64,000 nucleotides of DNA from Flavobacterium sp. KACC 22763 (GCF_028736155.1 NZ_CP117879.1:868001-932000); one strand, 5' to 3'; counted from the stretch's first letter, positions 16,404-27,608 are shown. Numbers and translations are program-made. Notes: a model not told the origin generated them from the letters alone.

Positions 16404-19400
16404 TTATTTGAGGTAAAGCCATCCAGAGGTTTTTTTAGATCCGTCTCCTAAATCAAGGATATAGAAATAGGTGCCTTCAGGAAGCGTTTTGGCAGAACCT
16501 TCCGCTTTTCCATCCCAAGTATTTTTATAGCCTTTTTGGTAGTAAACCAGATTACCCCAGCGGTTAAAGATTTCCAGCTGATTATTTGGATACCTTTCAA
16601 TACAATCAATGTAGAAGAAATCGTTTTGGCCGTCGTCATTTGGTGAAAACTCATTATAGATTTTTAGACAGTTTGGCGAAACGGTAGCGCTATCCTGATT
16701 GTTTGCTGGATTGGTGTCTATCTGATCTAGTTTAACCAAATGAGCATTATTCAAATAATCATTAAAATCAATAACCTTAACAGTTAGTGTTAATGTTTGA
16801 ATAGTCCCTTTATTAATCGCTGGAATGCTCCAGATTCCTGTTTTAGAATCGTAAGTTCCAGAAGTTACCGCTGAGTTTACTAATGAATATCCTTTAGGCA
16901 ATGCATCTTGAACTTCTACGTTTGTTGCAGTTAAATTGCCTAAATTTTCTGCTGTTATGGTAAAAGTTACTTGAGTATCCATAGGAACATCTGTTTTATC
17001 GACTTCTTTATTGATGGCTATATCTGTAGAAGGAACATTGATAAATTCAGAATCTTCATCGTCTTCGCTTTGGTCTCCGTTATCATTATTTGGAGTTGAA
17101 TCTGGATCAAATTGATTGCTGGCAGTTACTTGTGCAATATTAACATAATCAGTACTTTCTAGGCCAAGTGGGTTGGCTACAGTTGCCTCGTACGTTAGTG
17201 TAATACCACCTACAGGAACGGTTAAATCGACCCATTTTATAATGTCTTTGCTGAAGATACCTCCATTATTGATATTCGAAATATTCTTGAATCCAAGCGG
17301 TATCAAGTCTTCAACAGCCACACCGGTAGCAGTGCTTGGCCCGTCATTATTAAGCTGAAGTGTAAATGTAACAACTTCGTTTACATTGGCGTTTTTGTTG
17401 CTGACTGTTTTTTCTAAACTTAAATCGGCAACGGCAATTTTGATTTGTAAACTGTCATAATCATCTTCTGTTGTAACTCCGTTATTTGGAGTCGAATCAG
17501 GATCGGGCAGGTTACTGGCAATAACCTCGGTTATATTTGTGTATTCGCACGCTGCGCCCGTTGGCTTATCTACTGTCGTATAAATATCTAGTGACTGATC
17601 TGTTCCGGTAGGAATATTTCCGACATTCCAAATACCTGTGACGTAGTTGTATAAACCGCTTGTAGGGCTACTTGTTTGATAAGTAAATCCTGGAGGCAGC
17701 AAGTCTTTGACTCTTACGCCAGATGCATCTGCAGGCCCATCATTAGTAACGGTAACTGTAAAAATTACCGTTGAGCCTACATCATGAATGGCATCTTGAT
17801 TAAGAGCTGTTTTTTTAATGGATAAATCTGCCATTACAATTACTGGTGAAACAGAAATACTATCATAATCATCCTCAGTCGTAATTCCATTGCCTGGTGT
17901 ACTATCCGGATCATGCTGATCTGCGGTCATGATTTCGGCAATATTTAAATATTCGTCTGTAGTGCCTGTTGGACTTTTTACAAAAACATTTAAAATCAAA
18001 GTATGGCTATTTCCAGGCAGTATAATTCCAGGCGACCATTCGCCAGTTGCAGGATTATAAGCTCCTGAAGTTGAACTATAGAAAATGTAGTCATACCCAG
18101 AAGGCAATACATCTTTTATAGTTACACCTGTGGCATTGCTAGGACCTGAATTGGTTACTGTAATCGAGAATGATATCTGCGAACCTACTGCAGGAGTAAG
18201 TATGTTGTTAATTACTTTTTTCTCAATAGAAAGATCAGCCACTGCAGGAACTGGTGTCAATAGTAATGAACTAATATCGTCTTCGCCAGTGGCATTATTA
18301 TTTGGTGTCGAATCTGGATCTAATTCATTGGATGCGTAAACTTCAGCGATGTTTAGATAATCGCCTGTTGTATTTACTTTTGCCCCAATTAACAAAGATT
18401 CTGATCCTCCATTAGGTATTGTTCCCACTTCCCAGATTCCGGAGTTATCAAAATATTGTCCAGCTGTTGAACTGTATACTACGTATTCGTAACCGCTAGG
18501 CAGCATATCGATTACTTTTACCCCAGTTGCAGTTTGTGGCCCGCTGTTTTTTACTGTTACTTCAAAAGTAACAGTAGCACCAAATATTGGATTGAAGTTA
18601 CCACCTACAATTGCTTTTGTAAGTGACAGGTCAGCCATTGGAGGTGTCGGAGTAGTTGTGACGCTGGCATAATCATTCTCTGTAACAACCCCGTTATTTG
18701 GTGTTGAATTTGGATCGGGAAGACTGCTTGCGGTCACTTCTGTTGTATTTAAATAATTCCCAGAAGCATTTACAATGGCTGTCAATTGAAGAGTTTGTGA
18801 ATCTCCATTTATTAATGAACCAATAGCCCATTTTCCAGTTGTATTGTTATAAGTTCCTTTTGTTGCTGTAAAACTAGAGAATGTATATCCTGAAGGAAGC
18901 AAATCTGTTACTTCAACACCTGTTGTATTTTGCGGTCCTTGATTGGTTATAACTATTTCAAATGTAACTGGAGTTCCAATTAATGGCGTTGCATTATTCA
19001 CTGTTTTGGTTAAAGATAAATCTGCCGCTTGCCCTAAAGGAGAAGTGGTAGCTGTACCGTAATCATTTTCAGTAGGAACGCCATTACCTGGAGTTGAATT
19101 TGGATCTGGAAGACTGCTAGCTGTTACTTCAGCCACATTTGTATAATTTCCTGTAGCATTTACGCTAGCGGTTATGCGAAGTACTTGTGAATCTCCATTT
19201 AAGAATGAACCAATTATCCATTTCCCTGTTGTGGCATTATAAGTTCCTTTTGTAGCGCTATAATTAGCAAAAGTATAGCCAGAAGGCAATAAATCGGTTA
19301 CTTCGACTCCAGTAGTATTTTGAGGACCATTGTTTGTTGCAATTATTTCAAAAATAACAAGAGATCCTACTAGTGGAGTAGTATTGTTTACTGTCTTAGT

Positions 19401-22400
19401 TAAAGATAAATCTGCAGCTTGAGCATTTGGAGTGACTGTTGCCGTTGCATAATCGTCTTCTGTAGCAACCCCATTGTTAGGAGTTGAGTCAGGATCTGGA
19501 AGCGCACTTGCAGTCACTTCCGCCACATTTACATAGTTTCCTACTGGATTTACTAGAGCTAAAATCTGTAAGGTTTCTGATTTTCCGTTAATCAAATTAC
19601 CAACTGTCCATAATCCAGTTGTGGGATTATAGGTTCCTGTAGAAATGGTGAAGTTAGAATATGTATAACCATTTGGAAGCAAATCTGTAACTGTTACCCC
19701 TGATGTGTCTTGAGGTCCGTTATTGGTTACAATCACTTCAAAAGTTACTAAAGAGCCAACTAGCGGATTACTATTGCTTACTGTTTTGGTCAATGATAAA
19801 TCTGCAGATTGCGCTGTTGGAGTAATAGTTGCTGTAGCATAATCATTTTCCGTAGGAATTCCATTATTTGGAGTAGAATTAGGGTCAGGAAGATTAGCCG
19901 CAGTGACTTCGGCAATATTTAGATAATCTCCTGATGCATTTACGATGGCTGTAATTTGCAGGGTTTCAGATTCTCCGTTTGCTAAATTACCAATGTTCCA
20001 CAATCCTGTAATCGGATTATAAGTTCCTGTTGAAAGAGTGAAACTGCTATAAGTATAACCAGAAGGTAATAAGTCGGTTATTTGAACTCCTGAGTTGTCC
20101 TGTGGTCCGTTATTGGTCACAACAACAGCAAAAGTAACCGGCGAACCAGCTAGCGGAGCCGTATTGTTTACCGTTTTGGTTAAAGATAAGTCAGAAGATT
20201 GTAATATAGGAGTAACAGTTACTGTCGCATAATCGTCTTCTGTTGTAACACCGTTATTTGGTGTAGAATTAGGATCGGGCTGACTGCTAGCTGTTATTTC
20301 TGCACTATTGGTATAATTTCCAGTTGCATTGACAACTGCTGTTATTTGTAAAGTATGAGCTCCTCCAACTGGCATATTTCCAACAGTCCAAAGTCCTGTA
20401 GCAGGGATATAGTTTCCTGCTGTCGCACTGTATGATACATAAGTATAACCAGAAGGCAGTAGATCGGTTACAGTTACATTGTCTGTAGCCTGTGGTCCTG
20501 CATTGTTTACCTGAAGGCTAAAAGTTACTTGTGAGCCCACAAGAGGTGTAGCATTACTTACTGTTTTAGTTAATGATAAATCTGCCGATGTTGGAACAGG
20601 AACTGTGGTTGCTTCAGCATAATCATCTTCTGTAGTCACTCCATTATTTGGAGTAGAATCTGGGTCAGGCTGGCTGCTGGCCGTGATTTCTGCACTATTA
20701 GTGTAGTTTCCTGTTGCATTAACTAAAGCCGTTATCTGTAAAGTATAAGAATCTGTAATTGGCATATTTCCAACATCCCAAAGCCCTGTTGTAGAATCAT
20801 AAGTTCCTGTTGTTGCGCTGTATGATACATAAGTATATCCAGAAGGCAATAAATCGGTAACTGTTACGCCATTGGCTTCCTGAGGACCAGAATTGGTTAT
20901 TTGGACGCTGAAGATTACCTGAGATCCCACAAGTGGAGTAGGATTATTTACAGTTTTAGTTAATGATAAATCTGCAGATGTCGGAACTGGCACTGTTGTA
21001 GCTTCTGAATAATCATCTTCTGTAGTGATTCCGTTGTTTGGAGTGGAGTCAGGATCAGGAAGATTTGCTGCGGTTACTTCTGCTTTATTCAGGTAATCGC
21101 CACTCGGATTTACTCTTGCCACAATTTGAAGTGTTTCTGCGTCACCAGCAACCAAATTACCAACAGTCCATATTCCTGTTGTGGTATCGTAAGTTCCAGT
21201 AGAAACCGTAAATCCAGTAAAAGTATAGCCAGACGGAAGCACATCTGTTACCTGTACGCCAAAGTTATCTTGTGGGCCATTATTGGTTACCACAACTTCA
21301 AAAGTAACCACTGAGCCTACTAGTGGGGCAGCGTTATTAACAGTTTTAACTAAAGATAAATCTGAAGACTGCGGAATTGGAGTAGTGGTTGCTGTTCCAT
21401 AATCATCTTCTGTTGGCACTCCATTATTTGGTGTCGAGTCAGGATCTGGAGTGTCACTATTGGTAACTTCTGCTATATTGGTATAATCTCCTGTTGGATT
21501 AACTATAGCATTTATCTGTAATGTTTCAGACTCACTGCTTTCTAATATATCAAGTGTCCAAAGACCAGTTGTACTGTCATATGTTCCGCTTGTTGCACTA
21601 AAAGTAGCAAAAGTATAACCAGAAGGCAGTAAATCAGTTACTTGAACTTGAGCAGCATCTTGAGGGCCACTGTTTGTAGTGATAATAGTAAACGTTACTA
21701 GAGAACCAACAAGAGGGGTAGCATTGCTTACTGTTTTTGTTAATGATAAATCAGCTGCTGGAGGTATAGGAGTTAAAACCACATTATCTTCATCATCTTC
21801 GCTCTGATCGCCATCGTCATTATTAGGCGTACTGTCTGGATCAGGAAGGTTACTTGCCGAAACTTGCGCTATATTTTTGTAATCTCCTGCTGGCAATACT
21901 TTTGCATCTAGAATAAGTGATTCTGTAACACCAACATCAACTGTACCAACATTCCAAATTCCAGTAGTACTGTCGTATGTTCCAGCAGACGAACTATAAT
22001 TTACGTACTGAAAGCCAGAAGGCAATAAATCAGTTACCTGCACTCCAGTTGCATTATTTGGGCCGTCATTTGTTATTTTAAGCTCAAACGAAACTTGACT
22101 GCCAACCACAGGACTTGTATTGCCTGTAACTACATTTTTGACTAAAGATAAGTCGGCAGAAGGGCCGATAAAAGTGATTTCAGCATCATCCTGATCATCT
22201 TCAGAAGCAATATTGTTATTAGGGACACTGTCAGGGTCTGGTAAATCGCTGGTTATAACTTGAGCGACATTCTGATAGCTTCCCAAAGGATTAACAAAAG
22301 CATTAAAAGTAAGATCAATATTTGAGTTTGCAGGTAATACTAGGTTTCTCCATTCAAGTGTAGCCGTAGCAACTTGATAGGTGCCTCCAGCAGATACCGA

Positions 22401-25400
22401 TCCCGGAATAAGTGTATAACCTACAGGAATAACATCTTTTACGCCGACTCCTGTTGCATTTCCTGGGCCATTGTTAAGCACATTAATCGTGAAAGTAACC
22501 TGTTCGCCCGCTGCTGCTGAAGTTGGTGTTACAGATTTTGTAAGTTCCAAATCAGCTTGTTTTAGAGAAACAAAAGCTGTAGATATATCATCTTCGGGCA
22601 GTCCGTTTCCTGGGGTGCTATCTGGGTCGAACTGATGTGCGGTCTGAATTTCTGCCGTATTAAAATAATCATTCATTGATGTTACGACATTTACTTTAGC
22701 GGTAATCTGTAAGGAAAGTGTGTTTCCATTATTCAAATTTCCAACATCCCATATTCCTGTAAGGCTATTATATTTTCCAGCCCCATTATCACTCACATAA
22801 GTATATCCTGGAGGTAGTTTATCTGAAACCGTTATTCCGCTCGCGTTATTTGGTCCGCTATTCGTTACAGAAATTGTAAAAATAACATTGTCGTTTATGC
22901 TTACAGTATTAGGAGAAACCGTTTTACGCAGAGATAAATCTGCTACATCTAGAACTACTGTAGCGCTATCCTGGTCATCTTCTGCAGGATTTTGATTGTT
23001 TGGCGTACTATCAGGATCAAATTGGTCAGATGCGATAACCTCTGCTGTATTGACATACGATCCCCCTGTAGGCAATATTGTGGCTTTGAATGATAAATTT
23101 AAAATGCTTCCGCTTGGAATTGTTATACCGCTCCAAGTAATTGTATTGTCTCCAACATTATATATTCCTCCAGAATTAACAGATCCTGCAACAAGCGCAA
23201 AACCAAGCGGAATAAAGTCGCGTATAGCAACATTGGTAGCAGTAGAAGATCCTCCTAATGCATTATTATTAAATACATTTATGTTAAAAGTAACCACGTC
23301 GCCAGCACTACCAGTTGTTGGCGTTACAGTTTTAGTTAATTCAAGATCGGCTACGGCACGAATTGTAAGATTCATTGAATCTGATGAAACGGCACAATTT
23401 CCATTTGTTACATTCCACTGAAGTGTATAAATGCCAGGAATTGTTCCAGTTACAGCTGTCGTAGGGCTGGTAGGATCAGTAAAACCTATTGTACTAGGAC
23501 CTGCGGTTTGAATCCAGCTTCCAGTTCCTATTGTTGGAACAACCGCATTCATATTAATAGCAGAAAATTGAGGTCTAATTTGATCAGGTCCTGCATTGGC
23601 AGTTGAAGGTTGGTCATATATGGTCACCAAGACAGTATCTTCAGATATACAACTAGTTGAAGCGGCTGTAGTGACGGTCCATTTAAATTCATAAGTACCC
23701 GGTATTAGACCAAGCATTAGAGAATTTTCACTGTTTGGAGATCCTATTCCAGCTGTATTTGGACCAGAAACCATAGTCCATTCTCCCACTCCTGATGTCA
23801 CTGGGGCAGCATTCATGGTAGCAGTATTTACATCACAGAGTTCTTGATCAGGGCCCGCATTGGCTATAGATGGAGGAACATCATTAAAAGTAATAGACAC
23901 ATCATCTGAAGTAGGTTGACATAAAGAAGGATTTGTAAATGGGCCATTGCTGACTGTCCATGTTAAAACGTAAGTGCCTAAAACATTAATATTTGATAAA
24001 GTGGTAACAGGACTGTTCGGGTTGTCAATTATTGCATTTCCGCCAGGAGGCTGAGAAGAAAATGTCCAAGTTCCTATACCCACTGTAGGAGGAACCGCAG
24101 CAGTTTTATAAGTAGTCTGACAGGCCACATTATCATCAGGGCCTGCATTGGCAGAACTTGGAGGGGCATTCATTTCTATCCTTACAATATCAGAAAGAGA
24201 GCGGCAATCGTTGCTTTTGAATACCCATTCTAAAATATAAAGTCCGGGAACGGTTAAATTTGAAACCGTAGTTAATGGTGCAGAAGGCGTATCAATAACG
24301 GCTACACTACCTGCAGGCTGATAAACAAATCGCCACTCAAACGAAGTAACATCAGGAGGAGGGGTATTACCGCTCATTGTGGCAACTCCGCCAACATCAC
24401 TAATACATAAGGTTTGGTCTGGCCCCGCGTCTGGGTCAATACTGGCGCCGTTAAAAATAGTGACATTTACAGAATCTGAAGTTCCAGTACATGTACCGCC
24501 ATTTGGAAATGTAGTGCTATTGGTAGTAAATGTAAAAACATAATCATTGCCAGGAACTACCGTTGCATTAGCAATATAACTATTTGAAGGTGATTGTGTG
24601 ATTATAACATCATTAGGATTTCCTGTTGTACTGGTTAGTGACCATATTCCTGTTGAATTTTCATTGGCAACAAGCTGTACACTGGTAACGTCACAATATG
24701 TCTGGTCAATTCCTGCATTTGCAGCAGGATCAACTACCACGACTACATCATCAAAACTGCCCTGACATAAAAAGATACTTTTTGCCGTTATAGTCCATCT
24801 GAAAGTATATGTCCCTGCTATAAGTCCATTAATTACAGTATTCGGATTAGAAGGGTCTACAATTGTAGGCTGATTAGGAGAACCCGTAAGTACAGACCAT
24901 TGTCCAAGCTCAAAAAAGCTGTCATAGGAGCTTCCTGCCATGGTTACAGTACTGTTGTTGCAAATGTTTTGATCTGGTCCTGCATTAGCCTGATGAGGCG
25001 GAAGACCGATAGTTAGATTAATATCATCAAATGCCTGGCCGCAGATCCCAGCATCAACTGTCCATCTGAATATGTAATATCCACTGTAAGAAAAGGTAAA
25101 AACAGCATTTGGATCATGTATGTCACTTATAGTATAATTTCCAACACCTGAAATTCTTGACCATGTACCTATTGATCCACCGCTTTGTGTAGCAGCCATA
25201 GTAATTGTATTACCGCAAATTTCTTGGTCAGGACCAGCTGAAGCAACTGGAGGAGTTTCTGCAACTGTTACAGATACACTGCTTTGGCTAGGAATACAGG
25301 TTCTTAGTCTCGAACTAATGGACCATGTAAAAACATAAGTTCCGTTTCCTGGAACGGTTACCATCGTATTGGGATCTTCTACGTCATTAAAGACGACTCC

Positions 25401-27608
25401 AGCTGAGGGCTGTACTGACCAAATTCCATATTCCCCAAATCCTGGACTATTTCCGCTAAGGTTAAAAGTAGTTGTGCCAGAAGTATAGCAGGCATTTGGC
25501 CCTGCATCTGATGTTGTAGGTGCTTGATTATTATTTGTACTAATAGTTACGGTGTCAGAAACTGCCGCACCACAGGATGGGCCAGGGTGAGAATAAGAAA
25601 CTGTCCATTGCAATTCGTAAGAAGCATTCGCTGTCGCAAAACCAGATGCAATGGCATTCGGATTATTCACATCTGAAAATGTAATTGTATCGGGGCCTGA
25701 AACCTGACTCCAGGTTCCCATTTCACCATTTGCAGGCGGAACAGCTTGTAGGGGTACTTGAGAACTTGCACACACTACCTGATTTGTTCCTGCGTCGACA
25801 TTGCTAATTGTGCTGTCTGAGACATAAACAGTAACTGTAGCTACAGAAAATCCGCACGTAGCACCGCCACCTTTTGTGATATATTGAAAAACATAAGTAC
25901 CTGAAATAAGATTACTAACTGATGTATCGACAGCAAAATTATCAGCGATTGTTGCGGTATTAGGACCGCTAAGCTGACTCCAAAAATGTAGGCCGTCATC
26001 TGTGGTGACACCTGAAAGAACAGTAGTGGTATCTCCGCATGGAAGACTGACATCGGTTCCCGCATTAGATGGAGTAGGGTCTCCAGAAACTAAAATGCCC
26101 AAAGTGTCAAAGCCATAATCGCATTCAACAGTTAATGCGCCAGTCTGTTTTCGAACAAATTCGACTGTATATTCTCCTGGAGCAGTAAGTGTTAAGGTCA
26201 GCGAATTTCCAACATCTGTCAAGGGAGTAGGAAAAGGAGCTAAAGGAGAAAGCGGAGGCCCACTAACAATGCGATATTGGTTAGAACCTGTTCCTGTTAC
26301 AGTAAGCGGAATAGTAAAAACAGTTGCATTACAGCTTCCAACCATGTCATTTCCATTGTTTGCCAGAATTGTTCGAGTTGGGCCATTATATTGTACGATG
26401 TAATCTTTGGTAAAAATACAACCCGTATTATTATTTGTAAGGGTATAACGGAAACGGTATGGATCTCCTCCCTGAAAAATATTGGTTACCAATGTAGTAG
26501 GGTTTGTTGGCGAAACAATTACAGCGCCACTATCACCAGAGACTTGTGACCAAGCTACAGTTTCGCCGGCATATAGAGGAGTCTGTGCAACCAGAGTAAC
26601 CTGATTTATAGTATTGTCGCAGAAGAATATGTTTTCGTCTCCTCCAGGCAGCTGTGTTACATCCTGAGTTGCTGGTGGTACATTAATTACGACGGTATCA
26701 TTTCCAGAAGCACAAGCGCCAGAAACAGTCCATCTAAATGTGTAGGTTCCCTCAACCAAATTTGAAACCCCCGTATTATTAGCGTTTGGGTTGCTTATAA
26801 CAGGTGTATTAGGGCCACTTACAAATGTCCATTGTCCGTTTTGTCCGTTAAGTCCGCATCCGCCATAAGTGGCATTTAAATTGGTTGCTTGAGTGGTGGT
26901 GTAACAATTGCTTAAAGTCTGATCTGGACCTGCCGAAACAGGTTTTACTCCGCCATAATTAGTTACCGTTATCTGAGAAGTGGTTCTACAGCGCTGTCCA
27001 GGGGCGTACTCAGGTCCTTCAATAACCCATTGAAGTGTCGTAACACCACAGCTTGTTGCAGGGAGGCTAATTGTTGAGGTAGCTAAATTTGGAAAATTAA
27101 TTACAACCCCAGCATTATTTGCGCCTACAATTTCCCAATATCCTGTTTCTCCAGTATTTTGCGGAGTGTTTGCAATAATAGCTAATGTTCCATTGTTATT
27201 AGGGCAGCTTGTAATATTGGCACCAGCGTTGGCCATGGTTATAGGCTTAACATTTACCACTTTATCCTGATAAGATACAATACCGTCACTGCAGGTTGCA
27301 CTATATCTGAAAATATAAGTATTGCCTCCAGTATAGCCTGAAACGGTTGTGCTTGTGCTTGTTGGCGAATTAATAGTCACTGCTGGACCCGAAATTTGTG
27401 TCCATTTGACTGTGCCAGTAATTGGAGAAGGATTGTTTCCAGTTAAAACCAACGCATCGGTTTCGCAAATAGTAACATTTAGTACTCCAGCATTTACAGA
27501 ACAGTTTTGTGCATTGGTTTGAAAAATTGAAAGAAAAATCAACAAGGCGGCAAAAGCCAGTTTTTTTGATAAAGTGCAAATTCTCCAAGAAAAATAAAAT
27601 TGTGCCAT
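16404..27608 (-). CDS. Giant DUF11-repeat adhesin with gliding-motility C-terminal domain (T9SS cargo)
   Basis: About 3,734 aa. The ATG at 27608 (MAQFYFSWRICTLSKK) is chosen over a TTG at 27614. Signal peptide to ~34 (FQTNAQ). Residues ~35-1415 are about 15 Ig-like/PKD-like units of ~90 aa with the recurrent ANAGPDQ...C and GTYTFRW words. Residues ~1418-3640 are 17 DUF11 repeats starting ADLSLTKTV and mostly ending with an acidic DPDSTPNNG...EDD linker that looks calcium-binding. The last ~90 aa (NEFSPNDDGQND, FNRWGNLVY, WDGKAEG) are the gliding-motility-associated type B sorting domain. It is an exported surface adhesin comparable to SprB, encoded in one operon with SprF-like and PorE-like genes. 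Confidence 0.95.
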   Translation of the reverse strand: MAQFYFSWRICTLSKKLAFAALLIFLSIFQTNAQNCSVNAGVLNVTICETDALVLTGNNPSPITGTVKWTQISGPAVTINSPTSTSTTVSGYTGGNTYIFRYSATCSDGIVSYQDKVVNVKPITMANAGANITSCPNNNGTLAIIANTPQNTGETGYWEIVGANNAGVVINFPNLATSTISLPATSCGVTTLQWVIEGPEYAPGQRCRTTSQITVTNYGGVKPVSAGPDQTLSNCYTTTQATNLNATYGGCGLNGQNGQWTFVSGPNTPVISNPNANNTGVSNLVEGTYTFRWTVSGACASGNDTVVINVPPATQDVTQLPGGDENIFFCDNTINQVTLVAQTPLYAGETVAWSQVSGDSGAVIVSPTNPTTLVTNIFQGGDPYRFRYTLTNNNTGCIFTKDYIVQYNGPTRTILANNGNDMVGSCNATVFTIPLTVTGTGSNQYRIVSGPPLSPLAPFPTPLTDVGNSLTLTLTAPGEYTVEFVRKQTGALTVECDYGFDTLGILVSGDPTPSNAGTDVSLPCGDTTTVLSGVTTDDGLHFWSQLSGPNTATIADNFAVDTSVSNLISGTYVFQYITKGGGATCGFSVATVTVYVSDSTISNVDAGTNQVVCASSQVPLQAVPPANGEMGTWSQVSGPDTITFSDVNNPNAIASGFATANASYELQWTVSYSHPGPSCGAAVSDTVTISTNNNQAPTTSDAGPNACYTSGTTTFNLSGNSPGFGEYGIWSVQPSAGVVFNDVEDPNTMVTVPGNGTYVFTWSISSRLRTCIPSQSSVSVTVAETPPVASAGPDQEICGNTITMAATQSGGSIGTWSRISGVGNYTISDIHDPNAVFTFSYSGYYIFRWTVDAGICGQAFDDINLTIGLPPHQANAGPDQNICNNSTVTMAGSSYDSFFELGQWSVLTGSPNQPTIVDPSNPNTVINGLIAGTYTFRWTITAKSIFLCQGSFDDVVVVVDPAANAGIDQTYCDVTSVQLVANENSTGIWSLTSTTGNPNDVIITQSPSNSYIANATVVPGNDYVFTFTTNSTTFPNGGTCTGTSDSVNVTIFNGASIDPDAGPDQTLCISDVGGVATMSGNTPPPDVTSFEWRFVYQPAGSVAVIDTPSAPLTTVSNLTVPGLYILEWVFKSNDCRSLSDIVRIEMNAPPSSANAGPDDNVACQTTYKTAAVPPTVGIGTWTFSSQPPGGNAIIDNPNSPVTTLSNINVLGTYVLTWTVSNGPFTNPSLCQPTSDDVSITFNDVPPSIANAGPDQELCDVNTATMNAAPVTSGVGEWTMVSGPNTAGIGSPNSENSLMLGLIPGTYEFKWTVTTAASTSCISEDTVLVTIYDQPSTANAGPDQIRPQFSAINMNAVVPTIGTGSWIQTAGPSTIGFTDPTSPTTAVTGTIPGIYTLQWNVTNGNCAVSSDSMNLTIRAVADLELTKTVTPTTGSAGDVVTFNINVFNNNALGGSSTATNVAIRDFIPLGFALVAGSVNSGGIYNVGDNTITWSGITIPSGSILNLSFKATILPTGGSYVNTAEVIASDQFDPDSTPNNQNPAEDDQDSATVVLDVADLSLRKTVSPNTVSINDNVIFTISVTNSGPNNASGITVSDKLPPGYTYVSDNGAGKYNSLTGIWDVGNLNNGNTLSLQITAKVNVVTSMNDYFNTAEIQTAHQFDPDSTPGNGLPEDDISTAFVSLKQADLELTKSVTPTSAAAGEQVTFTINVLNNGPGNATGVGVKDVIPVGYTLIPGSVSAGGTYQVATATLEWRNLVLPANSNIDLTFNAFVNPLGSYQNVAQVITSDLPDPDSVPNNNIASEDDQDDAEITFIGPSADLSLVKNVVTGNTSPVVGSQVSFELKITNDGPNNATGVQVTDLLPSGFQYVNYSSSAGTYDSTTGIWNVGTVDVGVTESLILDAKVLPAGDYKNIAQVSASNLPDPDSTPNNDDGDQSEDDEDNVVLTPIPPAADLSLTKTVSNATPLVGSLVTFTIITTNSGPQDAAQVQVTDLLPSGYTFATFSATSGTYDSTTGLWTLDILESSESETLQINAIVNPTGDYTNIAEVTNSDTPDPDSTPNNGVPTEDDYGTATTTPIPQSSDLSLVKTVNNAAPLVGSVVTFEVVVTNNGPQDNFGVQVTDVLPSGYTFTGFTVSTGTYDTTTGIWTVGNLVAGDAETLQIVARVNPSGDYLNKAEVTAANLPDPDSTPNNGITTEDDYSEATTVPVPTSADLSLTKTVNNPTPLVGSQVIFSVQITNSGPQEANGVTVTDLLPSGYTYVSYSATTGTYDSTTGLWDVGNMPITDSYTLQITALVNATGNYTNSAEITASSQPDPDSTPNNGVTTEDDYAEATTVPVPTSADLSLTKTVSNATPLVGSQVTFSLQVNNAGPQATDNVTVTDLLPSGYTYVSYSATAGNYIPATGLWTVGNMPVGGAHTLQITAVVNATGNYTNSAEITASSQPDPNSTPNNGVTTEDDYATVTVTPILQSSDLSLTKTVNNTAPLAGSPVTFAVVVTNNGPQDNSGVQITDLLPSGYTYSSFTLSTGTYNPITGLWNIGNLANGESETLQITAIVNASGDYLNIAEVTAANLPDPNSTPNNGIPTENDYATATITPTAQSADLSLTKTVSNSNPLVGSLVTFEVIVTNNGPQDTSGVTVTDLLPNGYTYSNFTISTGTYNPTTGLWTVGNLINGKSETLQILALVNPVGNYVNVAEVTASALPDPDSTPNNGVATEDDYATATVTPNAQAADLSLTKTVNNTTPLVGSLVIFEIIATNNGPQNTTGVEVTDLLPSGYTFANYSATKGTYNATTGKWIIGSFLNGDSQVLRITASVNATGNYTNVAEVTASSLPDPNSTPGNGVPTENDYGTATTSPLGQAADLSLTKTVNNATPLIGTPVTFEIVITNQGPQNTTGVEVTDLLPSGYTFSSFTATKGTYNNTTGKWAIGSLINGDSQTLQLTAIVNASGNYLNTTEVTASSLPDPNSTPNNGVVTENDYASVTTTPTPPMADLSLTKAIVGGNFNPIFGATVTFEVTVKNSGPQTATGVKVIDMLPSGYEYVVYSSTAGQYFDNSGIWEVGTIPNGGSESLLIGAKVNTTGDYLNIAEVYASNELDPDSTPNNNATGEDDISSLLLTPVPAVADLSIEKKVINNILTPAVGSQISFSITVTNSGPSNATGVTIKDVLPSGYDYIFYSSTSGAYNPATGEWSPGIILPGNSHTLILNVFVKSPTGTTDEYLNIAEIMTADQHDPDSTPGNGITTEDDYDSISVSPVIVMADLSIKKTALNQDAIHDVGSTVIFTVTVTNDGPADASGVRVKDLLPPGFTYQTSSPTSGLYNYVTGIWNVGNIPTGTDQSLDIYTTVDKPTGAACEYTNITEVIASNLPDPDSTPNNGVTTEDDYDSLQIKIAVADLSLEKTVSNKNANVNEVVTFTLQLNNDGPSTATGVAVEDLIPLGFKNISNINNGGIFSKDIIKWVDLTVPVGGITLTYEATVANPLGLESTDYVNIAQVTASNQFDPDSTPNNDNGDQSEDDEDSEFINVPSTDIAINKEVDKTDVPMDTQVTFTITAENLGNLTATNVEVQDALPKGYSLVNSAVTSGTYDSKTGIWSIPAINKGTIQTLTLTVKVIDFNDYLNNAHLVKLDQIDTNPANNQDSATVSPNCLKIYNEFSPNDDGQNDFFYIDCIERYPNNQLEIFNRWGNLVYYQKGYKNTWDGKAEGSAKTLPEGTYFYILDLGDGSKKTSGWLYLK
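18650..21780 (-). repeat. Block of most similar DUF11 repeats inside the adhesin
   Basis: DUF11 units 5 to 12 are near-identical in protein (DLSLTKTVNN, PLVGS, VTDLLPSGYTY, GLWTVGN, EVTASSLPDP). The period is about 385 nt. At the DNA level the copies differ at many third codon positions, for example between about 20,282-20,335 and 20,668-20,720, where the same peptide (NATGNYTNSAEITASSQP) is spelled with several synonymous changes. Confidence 0.85.

Noticed and set aside
16404..23400. Regular ~385-nt periodicity resembling an array
   Set aside because: The repeats are coding DUF11 modules, far too long and variable for CRISPR, and no cas gene is present.
22996..23421. A 141-aa open frame on the plus strand inside the adhesin gene
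   Set aside because: It lies antisense to well-conserved DUF11 coding sequence and shows no domain; a shadow frame.
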